This document shows positions 28,503-37,187 of a stretch of 64,000 bases of DNA, one piece after another. Position 1 is the first letter of the stretch; each line of letters opens with the position of its first letter. Origin of the DNA: Bacteroidales bacterium (GTDB lineage: Bacteria > Bacteroidota > Bacteroidia > Bacteroidales > GCA-2748055); contig JAIPBT010000003.1 of assembly GCA_021738565.1 (NCBI GenBank), forward strand, positions 62,001 through 126,000. The letters run 5' to 3'. The notes below the pieces were generated by a model that searched no databases, was not told the origin of the DNA, and saw only the letters and a program-made list of their open reading frames with translations. Made by a program: the position numbers and the translations under genes.

Positions 28503-28874
28503 TCACTTTACTCCCTTAATTCTGTCCAGCTGGCGGCGTTCTTTTTTTGTTGGCCGTCCCGAACCACGCTCACGTTTTACAAAAAAGTCGTCCTGCATAT
28601 TGAGTTTATCCAATTCCTCCTTTGGAGTGACATCTTCTACATATTGATCAACCAGTTTTGCTCCAACACGTTTCTGAATGGGTTCTATTACCCTGTATGA
28701 ATAGATCACAGGCATTTTCCTGACCGCAATCACATCGCCGGGCCGAATGGTACGGGAAGGTCTTACAGACATTTCGCCGATCATAACCCGTCCTTTCCTG
28801 CAGGCTTCAGTAGCCTTTGCCCTTGTTTTATATACACGAACTGCCCACAGATATTTGTCAATGCGGTTCTCCAT
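28503..28874 (-). CDS. hslR: S4-domain RNA-binding protein (Hsp15 family)
   Basis: 123 residues. Residues ~3-60 are an S4 domain (RIDKYLWAVRVYKTR, ACRKGRVMIG) followed by a basic tail ending RRQLDRIKG. Hsp15-type proteins bind stalled 50S subunits carrying nascent chains. Its stop is 5 bp from the convergent response-regulator stop. Start ATG 28874. Confidence 0.9.
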   Translation of the reverse strand: MENRIDKYLWAVRVYKTRAKATEACRKGRVMIGEMSVRPSRTIRPGDVIAVRKMPVIYSYRVIEPIQKRVGAKLVDQYVEDVTPKEELDKLNMQDDFFVKRERGSGRPTKKERRQLDRIKGVK

Positions 28875-28966
28875 AACAGATCATCAGTTTATTGATATAT
28901 TGCATTCGGGAATCTTGCATAAAACCTTGTTACTGTTCATTTCACGGCACCCTTGAAAGATTTTTC

Positions 28967-29764
28967 CTAATACGGACTCATGTTCCTGACCCAGCGGTAA
29001 TATATGCGACGGAAAAATTTGTATGCATACACCATGATCAGTTCCTTTCCACCTATCAGTACATCGCGCTTCCCCGTTTTCATTGAACGGACCATTTTTC
29101 GCGCGCATTTATCAGGTGGAATTCCGTTTGCCTGTCCGGGATCTATAATGCCCCTGGCTTTACCATCTTTATCCACACTGCTGACCGAAATATTCGTACG
29201 AACCCTTCCCGGACTGAACATCGTGACCCTTATTCCATGTTTATAATTCTCAGCAAGCAGGCTTTCATAAAAACCGAATAAGGCGTGTTTGGCAGCGGAA
29301 TAAGCACTCCGCATGGGGAATCCGAACTTCCCGGTGATGGTGCTCGTTACACCAAAATACCCTTCTCCCCTTTCTATCATACCGGGCAACAATGCCTTGG
29401 CCAGGATCACCCCTGCAAAATAATCGATCTCCATCACAAGCCTGTCCACATCAATTGATGTTTCAACGGCAAGTGCCCGCTGGGAAATTCCTCCATTGTT
29501 CATCAGGACATCAACCCTGCCGAAATCCTTCAGAACTTTTTTTGCCGCAGCCTCAACTGCTTCAGGATCAGAGAGATCAAAAACAAGCATATGGATATCG
29601 CCGGTTATTACTTTCAGTTTTTTCTTAACTCGCTCAAGCTCATCCGGTTCATGCGATGAAATAATCACCGTGGAACCTTCACTGGCCAATTCCATTGCCA
29701 AAGCCTCCCCGATACCTGAAGATGCCCCTGTGATCCATACTGTTTTATTATTAAATGAATACAT
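28967..29764 (-). CDS. Short-chain dehydrogenase/reductase
   Basis: 265 residues with NAD(P)-binding GASSGIGEAL, NNGGIS, catalytic Ser in TSTITGKFG and the YSAAK Tyr-Lys pair. The last ~40 residues are basic and hydrophobic (ELIMVYAYKFFRRIYYRWV), suggesting peripheral membrane contact. Substrate unknown; DltE/YqjQ-like members of this group act on lipids or keto compounds. An acyltransferase gene lies 89 bp upstream on the same strand. Start ATG 29764. Confidence 0.85.
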   Translation of the reverse strand: MYSFNNKTVWITGASSGIGEALAMELASEGSTVIISSHEPDELERVKKKLKVITGDIHMLVFDLSDPEAVEAAAKKVLKDFGRVDVLMNNGGISQRALAVETSIDVDRLVMEIDYFAGVILAKALLPGMIERGEGYFGVTSTITGKFGFPMRSAYSAAKHALFGFYESLLAENYKHGIRVTMFSPGRVRTNISVSSVDKDGKARGIIDPGQANGIPPDKCARKMVRSMKTGKRDVLIGGKELIMVYAYKFFRRIYYRWVRNMSPY

Positions 29765-29853
29765 TGCTTTTTCTTCTTTACAACTGGAAAATTACAATGA
29801 AACTTGAAGAATACCGGCCCCGTGTTTAGTCCCTTTGCGATAAAGCCTGGTCA

Positions 29854-31227
29854 TCAAACAATCAGTTCTTCTGTATCTTTGATTATTGTATTTCTCAATT
29901 CCACCAATGCATTTGCCTGGCTGCTTCCCTTCCTGTATTTGTGTCCAAACCATCCTCCCCTGAGTGTCTTCTTCAGGCGAAGGTACCAGAGAAGCGCAAA
30001 TTTCCCGGCAGGATACAAAGTAACCAGGTAACCCGCCCAATAGTACCATCCGCTTGTCAGCACCCCAACGATTGCAGTCTGAACCAGATAGGTCAGCGGG
30101 ACGACCAGAAGTATGGCTGCCCCTGCCTTGATTGAAGAATGGAACTGAACATCCTTCACATTTTTAACCATCCTCACAGGAATAAAATACATCAGGGCAT
30201 TGTTGATAAATCCATAGATGAACAAAGGAAGTGTCAACAACAGGGTCAGGTAGCGCCATGCACACCTCAATACTGAAAACCCCCCGGATCTGACCACCCA
30301 GTCACGTATGTTAAGTATTTTAAGCTGCTGCATATAATTCTCAACATTGCTTTTCAATGGAATCATTTTCTCTTCATCCTTTTCCAGCAACGCATCCAGT
30401 CTCCTAATCATTTCCTTATCGGACCTGAACCTCTCATTAAGCCCGGTTCCTTTAATGGAGAGGATTTCCCGCATCCTGTCATTGAAAATTGTCCGCAAAC
30501 CCATATAGGTATCATAATACGCCTCCGTTTCAATATGGATCATCAATGGTTTTATATCATCCGTCAACCTCTGTTTGAGCTGATTCAGTCCACGCGGGCC
30601 GTTTTCAGCAAAAGTGTCCCAGTAATCTGAGACTTCAATGGGTTTTCCGTATACCACATGTAATTTCTGGTAATGTTTAATGTAATCAGAAAAATCAAGC
30701 CCAACAGGCACAATCTTTACATAGGGTCGGTTGCCCATTTTTTCCTGGGTCTTGAATGCAATTCTGAATATGCCTTTCCCCAGGTTTCTCAGCCTTCGCT
30801 TGTCTCCATGGTTTCCTTCAGGCATAATACACAGCTGGTGTTTCCTGTGCAACACCCCTACGGTAATATCAAAGATTTCCTGGTTCTTTCCCAGTTCGTC
30901 CACACCGTCCCTGAGCCTGAATACGGGAAGCATCTTCAAAGAATTCAACGCCTTTGCCATCATTTTTTTCCTGAAAAGGTCGGCCCTGGCAAGGAATACC
31001 GTATCCCCGGGTGATGAAAAAAGAACGATCAGGGCATCCATTAAGGCGTTCTGATGATTCGGGGAAAAAATGACAGGTGCATCCCGTGGAATGTTTTCGA
31101 GACCATGTACCTCCACTTTTCGGTAATACTGGTTAAAAACGGCATTAACATAAGTGTACAACAGCGTGTAGATTAGGTTCCTGCGGTCAATCCTGTCGAC
31201 AGCTCCGAGAACTTTTCTTTTTGCCAT
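29854..31227 (-). CDS. PlsC-like lysophospholipid acyltransferase, membrane-bound
   Basis: 457 residues. The acyltransferase core lies in residues ~35-210: SPNHQNALMDALIV (catalytic His and Asp, separated by five residues rather than the classical four) and MPEGNHGD. The C-terminal part has three or four membrane segments (~335-430). Likely acylates glycerol phosphate derivatives, but donor and acceptor are unknown. Start ATG 31227 with a TATCTTTG box 18 nt upstream. Confidence 0.86.
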   Translation of the reverse strand: MAKRKVLGAVDRIDRRNLIYTLLYTYVNAVFNQYYRKVEVHGLENIPRDAPVIFSPNHQNALMDALIVLFSSPGDTVFLARADLFRKKMMAKALNSLKMLPVFRLRDGVDELGKNQEIFDITVGVLHRKHQLCIMPEGNHGDKRRLRNLGKGIFRIAFKTQEKMGNRPYVKIVPVGLDFSDYIKHYQKLHVVYGKPIEVSDYWDTFAENGPRGLNQLKQRLTDDIKPLMIHIETEAYYDTYMGLRTIFNDRMREILSIKGTGLNERFRSDKEMIRRLDALLEKDEEKMIPLKSNVENYMQQLKILNIRDWVVRSGGFSVLRCAWRYLTLLLTLPLFIYGFINNALMYFIPVRMVKNVKDVQFHSSIKAGAAILLVVPLTYLVQTAIVGVLTSGWYYWAGYLVTLYPAGKFALLWYLRLKKTLRGGWFGHKYRKGSSQANALVELRNTIIKDTEELIV

Positions 31228-31245
31228 GGTTGCTTAATTTGAAAA

Positions 31246-31253
31246 CAAAGATA
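31246..31253 (-). promoter_or_regulatory. -7 box for the PlsC-like gene (TATCTTTG)
   Basis: Exact TAnnTTTG on the minus strand, 18 nt before the ATG at 31227. Confidence 0.6.
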
Positions 31254-31438
31254 AACGATTATTTTTTGCCTTATCAGGAAGATCATACAGATTTATGATG
31301 CCTGGGACCTTGTAATATACTCAACGCTGTTTAAGGATCCGGGCATTGGGACATTTTACCAAATAGAGGGGCAAATAAATATCAAGGGTTCAATAAATTT
31401 AATTAATTTCGTGATGTTCTTATCTAAAAATCAATCAG

Positions 31439-32521
31439 ATGATCATATCTGGAATACAACAAGTTGGAATTGGTGTAAACAATTTAAAAGAGGCATGGAG
31501 ATGGTACCGCGACCATTTTGGAATGGATATCAGGGTTTTTGACGAACAGGCTCCTGCCAACTTTATGAAGCAATATACCGGGGGGAAGACGCGCAACAGG
31601 CATGCTGCATTGGCCATCAATATGATGGGCGGAGGCGGGTTCGAGATCTGGCAATACAAAGACCGTACACCTCAGCCTCCTGTTTTTGAAATATTGGCCG
31701 GAGATCTGGGGATATTTTCAGCGAAGATGAAGTCTCCGGATGTTGAAAAGACATATGACCATTTTCACCAAATTGGTCTGACACTGAACGGAGTCAGCAC
31801 GGACCCTGCCGGAAGGAAACAATTCTTTATGAAGGATCCTTTTGGCAACATATTCCAGGTGGTTGAATCCAACAGCTGGTTCTCATTCAACAAAAAGAAA
31901 AAGACCGGGGCTGCCTACGGTGCAATTATCGGCTGCTCAGATATTGAAAAATCAAAAAAAATTTACTCCGGGATACTGGAGTATAACACAGTAGTATACG
32001 ATGAAACAAAAGTATGGGATGATCTTTCAACGATCCCCGGGGGCAAAAACACCATCAGAAGGGTGTTGCTAAGGCATGAGTTCGATAGGAAAGGATTCTT
32101 TGCAAGGCTTTTTGGCCCCACTGAAATTGAGTTATTCAAGGTAGAGGACCGTAAAGCAAACCATATTTTTAAAGACCGGTTCTGGGGGGATCTTGGATTT
32201 ATTCATCTTTGCTATGATGTGACGGAGATTGACACGCTGAAGGAAAAATGCGAAACAATGGGTTTCCCCTTCACGGTAGACAGCCGGTCAGAAACAAAAG
32301 GCAATTCTTTTGATATGGGCGAAGCTGCTGGACATTTTGCTTACATTGAAGATCCCGACAGAACCCTGATCGAGTTTGTTGAAACCCATAAAATACCTGT
32401 CGTAAAAAAATTCGGTATTTACCTGAACCTCTATAAAAGAAAAGACAAGGAAAAACCTGTGGCCGACAGGGTACTGAGGATGCTTAGATTCATGAAAGTC
32501 AGGGAAAAGCACCTGACATAA
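31439..32521 (+). CDS. Two-domain VOC (glyoxalase-fold) protein
   Basis: 360 residues with two VOC units, ~3-145 (GIQQVGIGVNNLKEAWRWY ... FFMKDPFGNIFQVVE) and ~155-320 (GAIIGCSDIEKSKKIY ... YIEDPDRTLIEFVE). Paired units give one metal site in dioxygenases and glyoxalases; possible ligands include the Glu of VVE and IEFVE and the His of GFIHLCY. Reaction unknown. It precedes a transporter gene by 43 bp on the same strand. Confidence 0.82.
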   Translation: MIISGIQQVGIGVNNLKEAWRWYRDHFGMDIRVFDEQAPANFMKQYTGGKTRNRHAALAINMMGGGGFEIWQYKDRTPQPPVFEILAGDLGIFSAKMKSPDVEKTYDHFHQIGLTLNGVSTDPAGRKQFFMKDPFGNIFQVVESNSWFSFNKKKKTGAAYGAIIGCSDIEKSKKIYSGILEYNTVVYDETKVWDDLSTIPGGKNTIRRVLLRHEFDRKGFFARLFGPTEIELFKVEDRKANHIFKDRFWGDLGFIHLCYDVTEIDTLKEKCETMGFPFTVDSRSETKGNSFDMGEAAGHFAYIEDPDRTLIEFVETHKIPVVKKFGIYLNLYKRKDKEKPVADRVLRMLRFMKVREKHLT

Positions 32522-32564
32522 AAAAATATCTCTATATTTACCCTTCTACCATCCAGACTAAATT

Positions 32565-33641
32565 ATGATTGACACGATCCAATCACTTCAGGATACGCTC
32601 GTATCCTCTGATTCCACTTTGGCTGTTGAAAAGGTCAGCGGCATGCTTTCCACCTTCCGTGAAATGGATAAAGAAAGACTGAATTTCAGTGGAGCAAGCC
32701 TCCCGCTGCAGATCGTTCTTGGAATTGTCATGTTTGGCGTTGCATTGGGGATAAAGACGCAGCACTTTAAAAATGTTGCAAAAAATCCCAAATTGGTGAT
32801 ACTGGGATTCTCATCGCAGTTCATCCTGTTACCGGCCGTTACTTTTTTGCTTGTATTGCTGCTGAACAGATGGATCACTCCCACCGTTGCCCTTGGAATG
32901 ATACTGGTTGCAAGCTGTCCGGGTGGCAATATCAGCAACTTTATGAGCTCCGTTGCAAAGGCAAATGTTGCCCTTTCGGTTACGCTTACAGCGATTGCAA
33001 CGCTCGGAGCAATTGTTCTGACACCGTTTAATTTTGCTTTCTGGGGTGGCCTTTACCTTCGTTTTGCTCCATCGGAGGCAACCGCTTTCCTCCGGGAATT
33101 ACACATTGACCCGGTGGAAATGTTCAAAACAGTATTTATCCTGTTGGGGGTGCCCCTGCTGTTGGGAATGTGGTTCAACCAAAAATTTCCGAAGATCACG
33201 GCGAAAATTTTCAACCCCTTTAAGAATGGGTCAATGATCGTGTTCATGGCGCTCGTAGTAGTTTTGTTTGCCATGAATTATGAATTTTTCATCCGCTTTA
33301 TCGGTTACATATTCATTGTTGTGCTTATTCACAATATTCTGGCTTTAAGTACAGGATTTACTTTGGGAAAAGTCTTCCGCACTGATGTCCCTACCCGAAG
33401 GACATTTGCTATTGAGACAGGCATCCAGAACAGTGGACTGGGACTGGTATTGCTTTTCAATGAGGCCATTTTCCCTCCGCAACTGATGTTAGGAGGCATG
33501 GCATTCATTGCAGGATGGTGGGGCATATGGCATATTCTAAGCGGATTGGGTATTGCAAACTTCTGGGCAAGGGTCCCTTACGATGACCGGCCCAGGTTGA
33601 TCCATTTTACTCCCAAATGGATTAAAAAAAGAGTTTCATAA
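32565..33641 (+). CDS. SBF/BASS-family sodium symporter
   Basis: 358 residues with an N-terminal extension of about 45 residues and nine or ten membrane helices. VASCPGGNISNFMSS and IETGIQNSGLGLVLL are the two crossing-helix motifs that bind sodium in bile acid:Na+ symporter-like proteins. Bacterial members carry bile acids, pantoate or other organic anions. Here it stands before cysC and cysQ, so a sulfur-containing anion is a possible cargo, by context only. Confidence 0.88.
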   Translation: MIDTIQSLQDTLVSSDSTLAVEKVSGMLSTFREMDKERLNFSGASLPLQIVLGIVMFGVALGIKTQHFKNVAKNPKLVILGFSSQFILLPAVTFLLVLLLNRWITPTVALGMILVASCPGGNISNFMSSVAKANVALSVTLTAIATLGAIVLTPFNFAFWGGLYLRFAPSEATAFLRELHIDPVEMFKTVFILLGVPLLLGMWFNQKFPKITAKIFNPFKNGSMIVFMALVVVLFAMNYEFFIRFIGYIFIVVLIHNILALSTGFTLGKVFRTDVPTRRTFAIETGIQNSGLGLVLLFNEAIFPPQLMLGGMAFIAGWWGIWHILSGLGIANFWARVPYDDRPRLIHFTPKWIKKRVS

Positions 33642-33695
33642 TTTATTGGGCAAACACTGTGCAAACTTTGTCTGCTGGTTCTGGATCATTTGTAT

Positions 33696-33703
33696 TATCT
33701 TTG
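33696..33703 (+). promoter_or_regulatory. -7 box for cysC (TATCTTTG)
   Basis: Exact TAnnTTTG 65 nt upstream of the preferred cysC start, in the gap after the symporter gene. Confidence 0.5.
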
Positions 33704-33768
33704 GTTTTCTAACCTGAATTACTCATGAGCTTTTCGTGATGAGAAGTCAAACTAAAATACAGCAAACC

Positions 33769-34365
33769 ATGGCCGACAATATCTATCCTGTATTTGATCG
33801 CATATACGACCGAAAGGTAAAAGAAGAGATCCTGCGTCAAAGTGCCAGGGTAATCTGGTTCACAGGACTTTCGGGATCAGGAAAGACTACCCTTGCTGCC
33901 AATCTTGAAAAAGAGTTGTTCTTCCGGAGGTTTTTCTGCCAGGTGCTTGATGGCGACAACATAAGGTTAGGAATTAACAATAACCTCGGATTCAGCGGAG
34001 ATGACCGCCTCGAAAACATACGTCGCATTTCTGAAGTCTCCAAACTACTGATAAATGCCGGTATTATTACCATTTGTTCATTCATTAGTCCGACCAATAA
34101 GATTCGTGAGATGGCAAAGAATATTATTGGAAGGAACAATTTCATTGAAATCTACCTGAGCACGCCCCTTGACGTTTGTGAAAAACGCGATACCAAAGGA
34201 TTATACAAGCGCGCAAGGTCGGGTGAGATCAAAGATTTTACCGGCATTTCTGCACCTTTCGACGTGCCTGCCTGTCCTGATATTGAAATCGATACCAGTA
34301 AATACAGTGTCAGGGAATCGGTGGATAAGATCTTCGCTACCATCATTGACAGAATAACATTGTAG
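33769..34365 (+). CDS. cysC: Adenylyl-sulfate kinase
   Basis: Phosphorylates APS to PAPS. 198 residues from ATG 33769 (MADNIYPVFD); in-frame GTG 33736 and ATG 33739 upstream are less likely. P-loop FTGLSGSGKTT, LDGDNIRLGINNNLGFS, DRLENIRRISEV, and CSFISPTNKIREMA match the family; the latter differs slightly from the usual ISPYR. No sulfurylase genes (cysD, cysN) are adjacent, so APS must come from enzymes encoded elsewhere. cysQ follows 87 bp downstream. Confidence 0.93.
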   Translation: MADNIYPVFDRIYDRKVKEEILRQSARVIWFTGLSGSGKTTLAANLEKELFFRRFFCQVLDGDNIRLGINNNLGFSGDDRLENIRRISEVSKLLINAGIITICSFISPTNKIREMAKNIIGRNNFIEIYLSTPLDVCEKRDTKGLYKRARSGEIKDFTGISAPFDVPACPDIEIDTSKYSVRESVDKIFATIIDRITL

Positions 34366-34452
34366 TCCTGAACATCAATACCATTTCCGCGTTAATGCAT
34401 ATCATATTAATACATGCATTAGAATTACAAACATTTTTCCAATCATTATAGA

Positions 34453-35256
34453 ATGCATTCTTATTACGACACAACAATAAAAGCAGCACTGGAAGCTGGT
34501 GAAAAAATACTTGAAGTATATAACAGTGGAGATTTCCAGGTTAGTGAGAAATCCGACAAGTCGCCCCTTACCCTTGCCGACCGTGAAGCACATCATGTAA
34601 TTGTAAGACACCTGAGCGGAACCGGAATCCCTGTATTATCGGAAGAGGGCCGTGACACCCCTTACAAAGAAAGGTCACAATGGAAAAGTTTCTGGCTTGT
34701 GGATCCACTGGATGGAACAAGGGAATTTATAAAGCGCAATGGTGAATTCACAGTAAATATCGCATTGATCAGGGACCATGCACCAGTTTTCGGAGTTGTT
34801 TATGCACCGGTACCCGGTGAATTGTATGCCGGCCTGAACGGTGAAGGGGCCTGGCTTATAAAAGATCCTGACAGAAATATTACAATGGAAGGGATCAGTT
34901 CAGGGGGGACCCGGCTTCCCGTGTTTGGATCTCAGGGTGAAAAAGATGAAGAACCCTACCGGGTAGTAGCATCGCGATCCCACCTGAACCAGGAAACTGA
35001 AGATTACATCGATCAGTTGCGATCCATGCATTCCAGAATAGAAAAAGTATCAAAAGGCAGTTCCCTGAAATTGTGCATGGTTGCATCCGGTTATGCAAAT
35101 GAATACCCGCGGCTTGGTCCAACGATGGAATGGGATGTTGCAGCCGCACATGCTGTGGTCAGGGGTGCCGGAAAAACAGTCAGGGTGTTTGGAACGAATG
35201 AAGAGTTGTCATACAATAAAGAAAATCTTTTAAATCCCTTTTTCCTTGTAATTTAA
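34453..35256 (+). CDS. cysQ: 3'(2'),5'-bisphosphate nucleotidase
   Basis: Hydrolyses PAP to AMP, removing a by-product of PAPS use. 267 residues; the metal-binding inositol-phosphatase signatures are LSEEGRD, WLVDPLDGTREFI and GPTMEWDVAAAHAV. Its TAA stop overlaps the convergent epimerase stop by 4 bp (35253-35256). With cysC it forms a small sulfate-activation unit. Confidence 0.94.
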   Translation: MHSYYDTTIKAALEAGEKILEVYNSGDFQVSEKSDKSPLTLADREAHHVIVRHLSGTGIPVLSEEGRDTPYKERSQWKSFWLVDPLDGTREFIKRNGEFTVNIALIRDHAPVFGVVYAPVPGELYAGLNGEGAWLIKDPDRNITMEGISSGGTRLPVFGSQGEKDEEPYRVVASRSHLNQETEDYIDQLRSMHSRIEKVSKGSSLKLCMVASGYANEYPRLGPTMEWDVAAAHAVVRGAGKTVRVFGTNEELSYNKENLLNPFFLVI

Positions 35257-36266
35257 CCTGAATTCCTGCGGTAATGATCCGCTACCTTTCTTATTACCGA
35301 ATCAATACCTTCAAACTCCATTCCCGTTACCTCTTTGATCTTACTGTTGTCAAACCTGACGACATTCCTTGCAGCCCTTACCCTTTCACTTGTAAAGGTA
35401 TGTTCTCCTATTCCAAGGAACTTGCTTTTGAACCAATCAAGTCTCCATGCCAGTTCAGTCATGAGGAATGTGCCCTCAATACCCGGTCTTCGCCTGCCCA
35501 ATGCATCAGCCACCCTATCAAACACCTCTTTGTAGCTCAGGTTCTCAGAAGTGACCAGAAATCGCTCCCCGCTAATACCTGAATCCATTAACAGCCGCAT
35601 GGCTCTTACAACATCCCAAACGCCAACATATCCCGTCACACCATTGGAATAAAATTTCAGACCCTGGTCAATCTTGGTAAAGATCGATGAGCTCCCCCGT
35701 TCCCAGAATCCCGGACCCAGAATTATTGAGGGATTAACGATCACTGCATTCAAGCCTTCCTGGATGCCTCTCCAGACTTCCATTTCAGACCGGAATTTGG
35801 AAATCGAGTACCCGGTATTTGCTTTTGAAGCGGTATAAACCATCGACTCATTGGCCAGCTGATCCGGACCCGGATTACCAACTGCGGATGTACTCGATAC
35901 ATGAACCAGTTTATTAACGCCCTGTTCAAGTGCAGCATTGACGATATTGGCCGTTCCGGTTACATTGCTGCTGATCATCATGGCGCGTTTGGCCGGATCA
36001 AAGGATACGATGGCAGCACAATGATAGATCGCTTTAACCCCATGCATAACCTCAAGCATATCCTGGTAGTTAAGCATATCGGCTTCAACCCAGTTGATCC
36101 TGTCAATTAAATCCAGGGGCTCTTTGTGATAACAGGAAAATACACCGGCAACTTCATGCATATTCACATCGCTCCTACGTATGGCAATTACTTTCTGATT
36201 ATCCTTCAGAAGATCATATAACAAATGAGAACCCAGTAAGCCGGTACCGCCGGTAACTAATATCAT
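35253..36266 (-). CDS. NAD-dependent epimerase/dehydratase (extended SDR)
   Basis: 337 residues: nucleotide-binding TGGTGLLGSHLL, HCAAIVSFDPA, VHVSSTSAVG and the catalytic Tyr-Lys in YSISKF. The pattern resembles the 3-beta-HSD/dihydroflavonol reductase-like branch more than sugar epimerases. Substrate unknown. Single gene in a converging pair with cysQ; start ATG 36266. Confidence 0.85.
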   Translation of the reverse strand: MILVTGGTGLLGSHLLYDLLKDNQKVIAIRRSDVNMHEVAGVFSCYHKEPLDLIDRINWVEADMLNYQDMLEVMHGVKAIYHCAAIVSFDPAKRAMMISSNVTGTANIVNAALEQGVNKLVHVSSTSAVGNPGPDQLANESMVYTASKANTGYSISKFRSEMEVWRGIQEGLNAVIVNPSIILGPGFWERGSSSIFTKIDQGLKFYSNGVTGYVGVWDVVRAMRLLMDSGISGERFLVTSENLSYKEVFDRVADALGRRRPGIEGTFLMTELAWRLDWFKSKFLGIGEHTFTSERVRAARNVVRFDNSKIKEVTGMEFEGIDSVIRKVADHYRRNSG

Positions 36267-36312
36267 ATATTTCCTTTTTTGTGGTCGCTAAGGTAATTCT
36301 TTCACGTGAAAC

Positions 36313-36346
36313 GAACATGATATTTCTTAATCATCTTATCACAAAA
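36313..36346. repeat. 34-bp dispersed motif, copy 1
   Basis: Matches 40445-40478 at 30 of 34 positions. The core carries an inverted repeat, ATGAT and ATCAT separated by 8 nt. Possibly a protein-binding site or the edge of a dispersed repeat. Confidence 0.6.
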
Positions 36347-36542
36347 ATACCTGCCGTATTTCCCTTTCCCAGACAACTCCTGCCTTCAATTTTGAATGGA
36401 ATACAACATAAATGCATGGCGGTCTGCTGGCTCCGTGAATGTAACCAAATAATGGGTAAAATTTATTTTCCGTGAGTCATTCCCACTGATAATTGGTTCC
36501 CGGGAACCTTTCCTAATGTTATTGCAGATACCGAATAATTCC

Positions 36543-36550
36543 TATATTTG
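36543..36550 (+). promoter_or_regulatory. -7 box for the OmpH-like gene (TATATTTG)
   Basis: Exact TAnnTTTG 19 nt before ATG 36570; decides that start over an in-frame upstream ATG at 36516. Confidence 0.65.
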
Positions 36551-36569
36551 TAGCCTTAAAAAAACAGTG

Positions 36570-37181
36570 ATGAAAAACCTCAATTACATTTTCAACGGGA
36601 TCCTCGGTGTTGCCGTTATCATATTGTTTGTACTTCATTTTTCCGGCAATACCCCAAGCGGAGAAGTTTCAAAATCGCAACCTGCTGTTGAAAGTGACTC
36701 TCCGGGTGAAAAAAGCAGCAATATTGCATATTTTAAAATTGACAGTGTGCTTGCAAACTGGGAAATGTATTTCAATATTCAGGAACAATTAGGTAAAAAG
36801 CAACAACAGCTTGAAGCTGATTTTGAGAACAGGTCACAGAGTTTCATGAAGAGGGTTGAAGACGCGCAATACAAGATGCAGCGCGGACTTGTAACCCGTG
36901 CAGAAGCAGAACAACTTCAGCAACAGCTTGCAACTGAAGAACAAAACCTGATGGGCCTTCAAAATGATTATGCCGCACAGTTGCAGGAAGAAGGAGTTGT
37001 GAAAAACCGCCAGATGATCGACAAGGTTGAGAAGTTTCTTGCTGAATACAACAAAGAGGTGGGGTACGATTACATTTTCAGTTACAGTTTCGGAGGCAAC
37101 CTTCTGTATGGAAATGATGCGCACGACATTACAAAGGATGTCATTGCCGGCATCAATGAGATGTATCCTCCTGAAGATTAA
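36570..37181 (+). CDS. Membrane-anchored OmpH/Skp-like protein
   Basis: 203 residues from ATG 36570. Unlike the two ompH genes at 13-14.6 kb it has an uncleaved-looking N-terminal helix (YIFNGILGVAVIILFVLHF) and a low-complexity linker before the OmpH domain (IAYFKIDSVLANWEMY), followed by a Gln/Glu-rich coiled coil and GYDYIFSYSFGGNLLYG. Probably a periplasmic chaperone tethered to the inner membrane. A glycosyltransferase gene begins 6 nt after its stop, implying translational coupling. Confidence 0.82.
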   Translation: MKNLNYIFNGILGVAVIILFVLHFSGNTPSGEVSKSQPAVESDSPGEKSSNIAYFKIDSVLANWEMYFNIQEQLGKKQQQLEADFENRSQSFMKRVEDAQYKMQRGLVTRAEAEQLQQQLATEEQNLMGLQNDYAAQLQEEGVVKNRQMIDKVEKFLAEYNKEVGYDYIFSYSFGGNLLYGNDAHDITKDVIAGINEMYPPED

Positions 37182-37187
37182 CGATGA

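Larger units (their letters stand above)
36267..36569. other. Divergent intergenic region with a shared 34-bp motif
   Basis: Between the divergent epimerase and OmpH-like genes (303 bp). It holds a copy of a 34-bp word also found at 40445-40478 and the promoter of the OmpH-like gene at 36543-36550. Nothing else was recognised. Confidence 0.6.
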
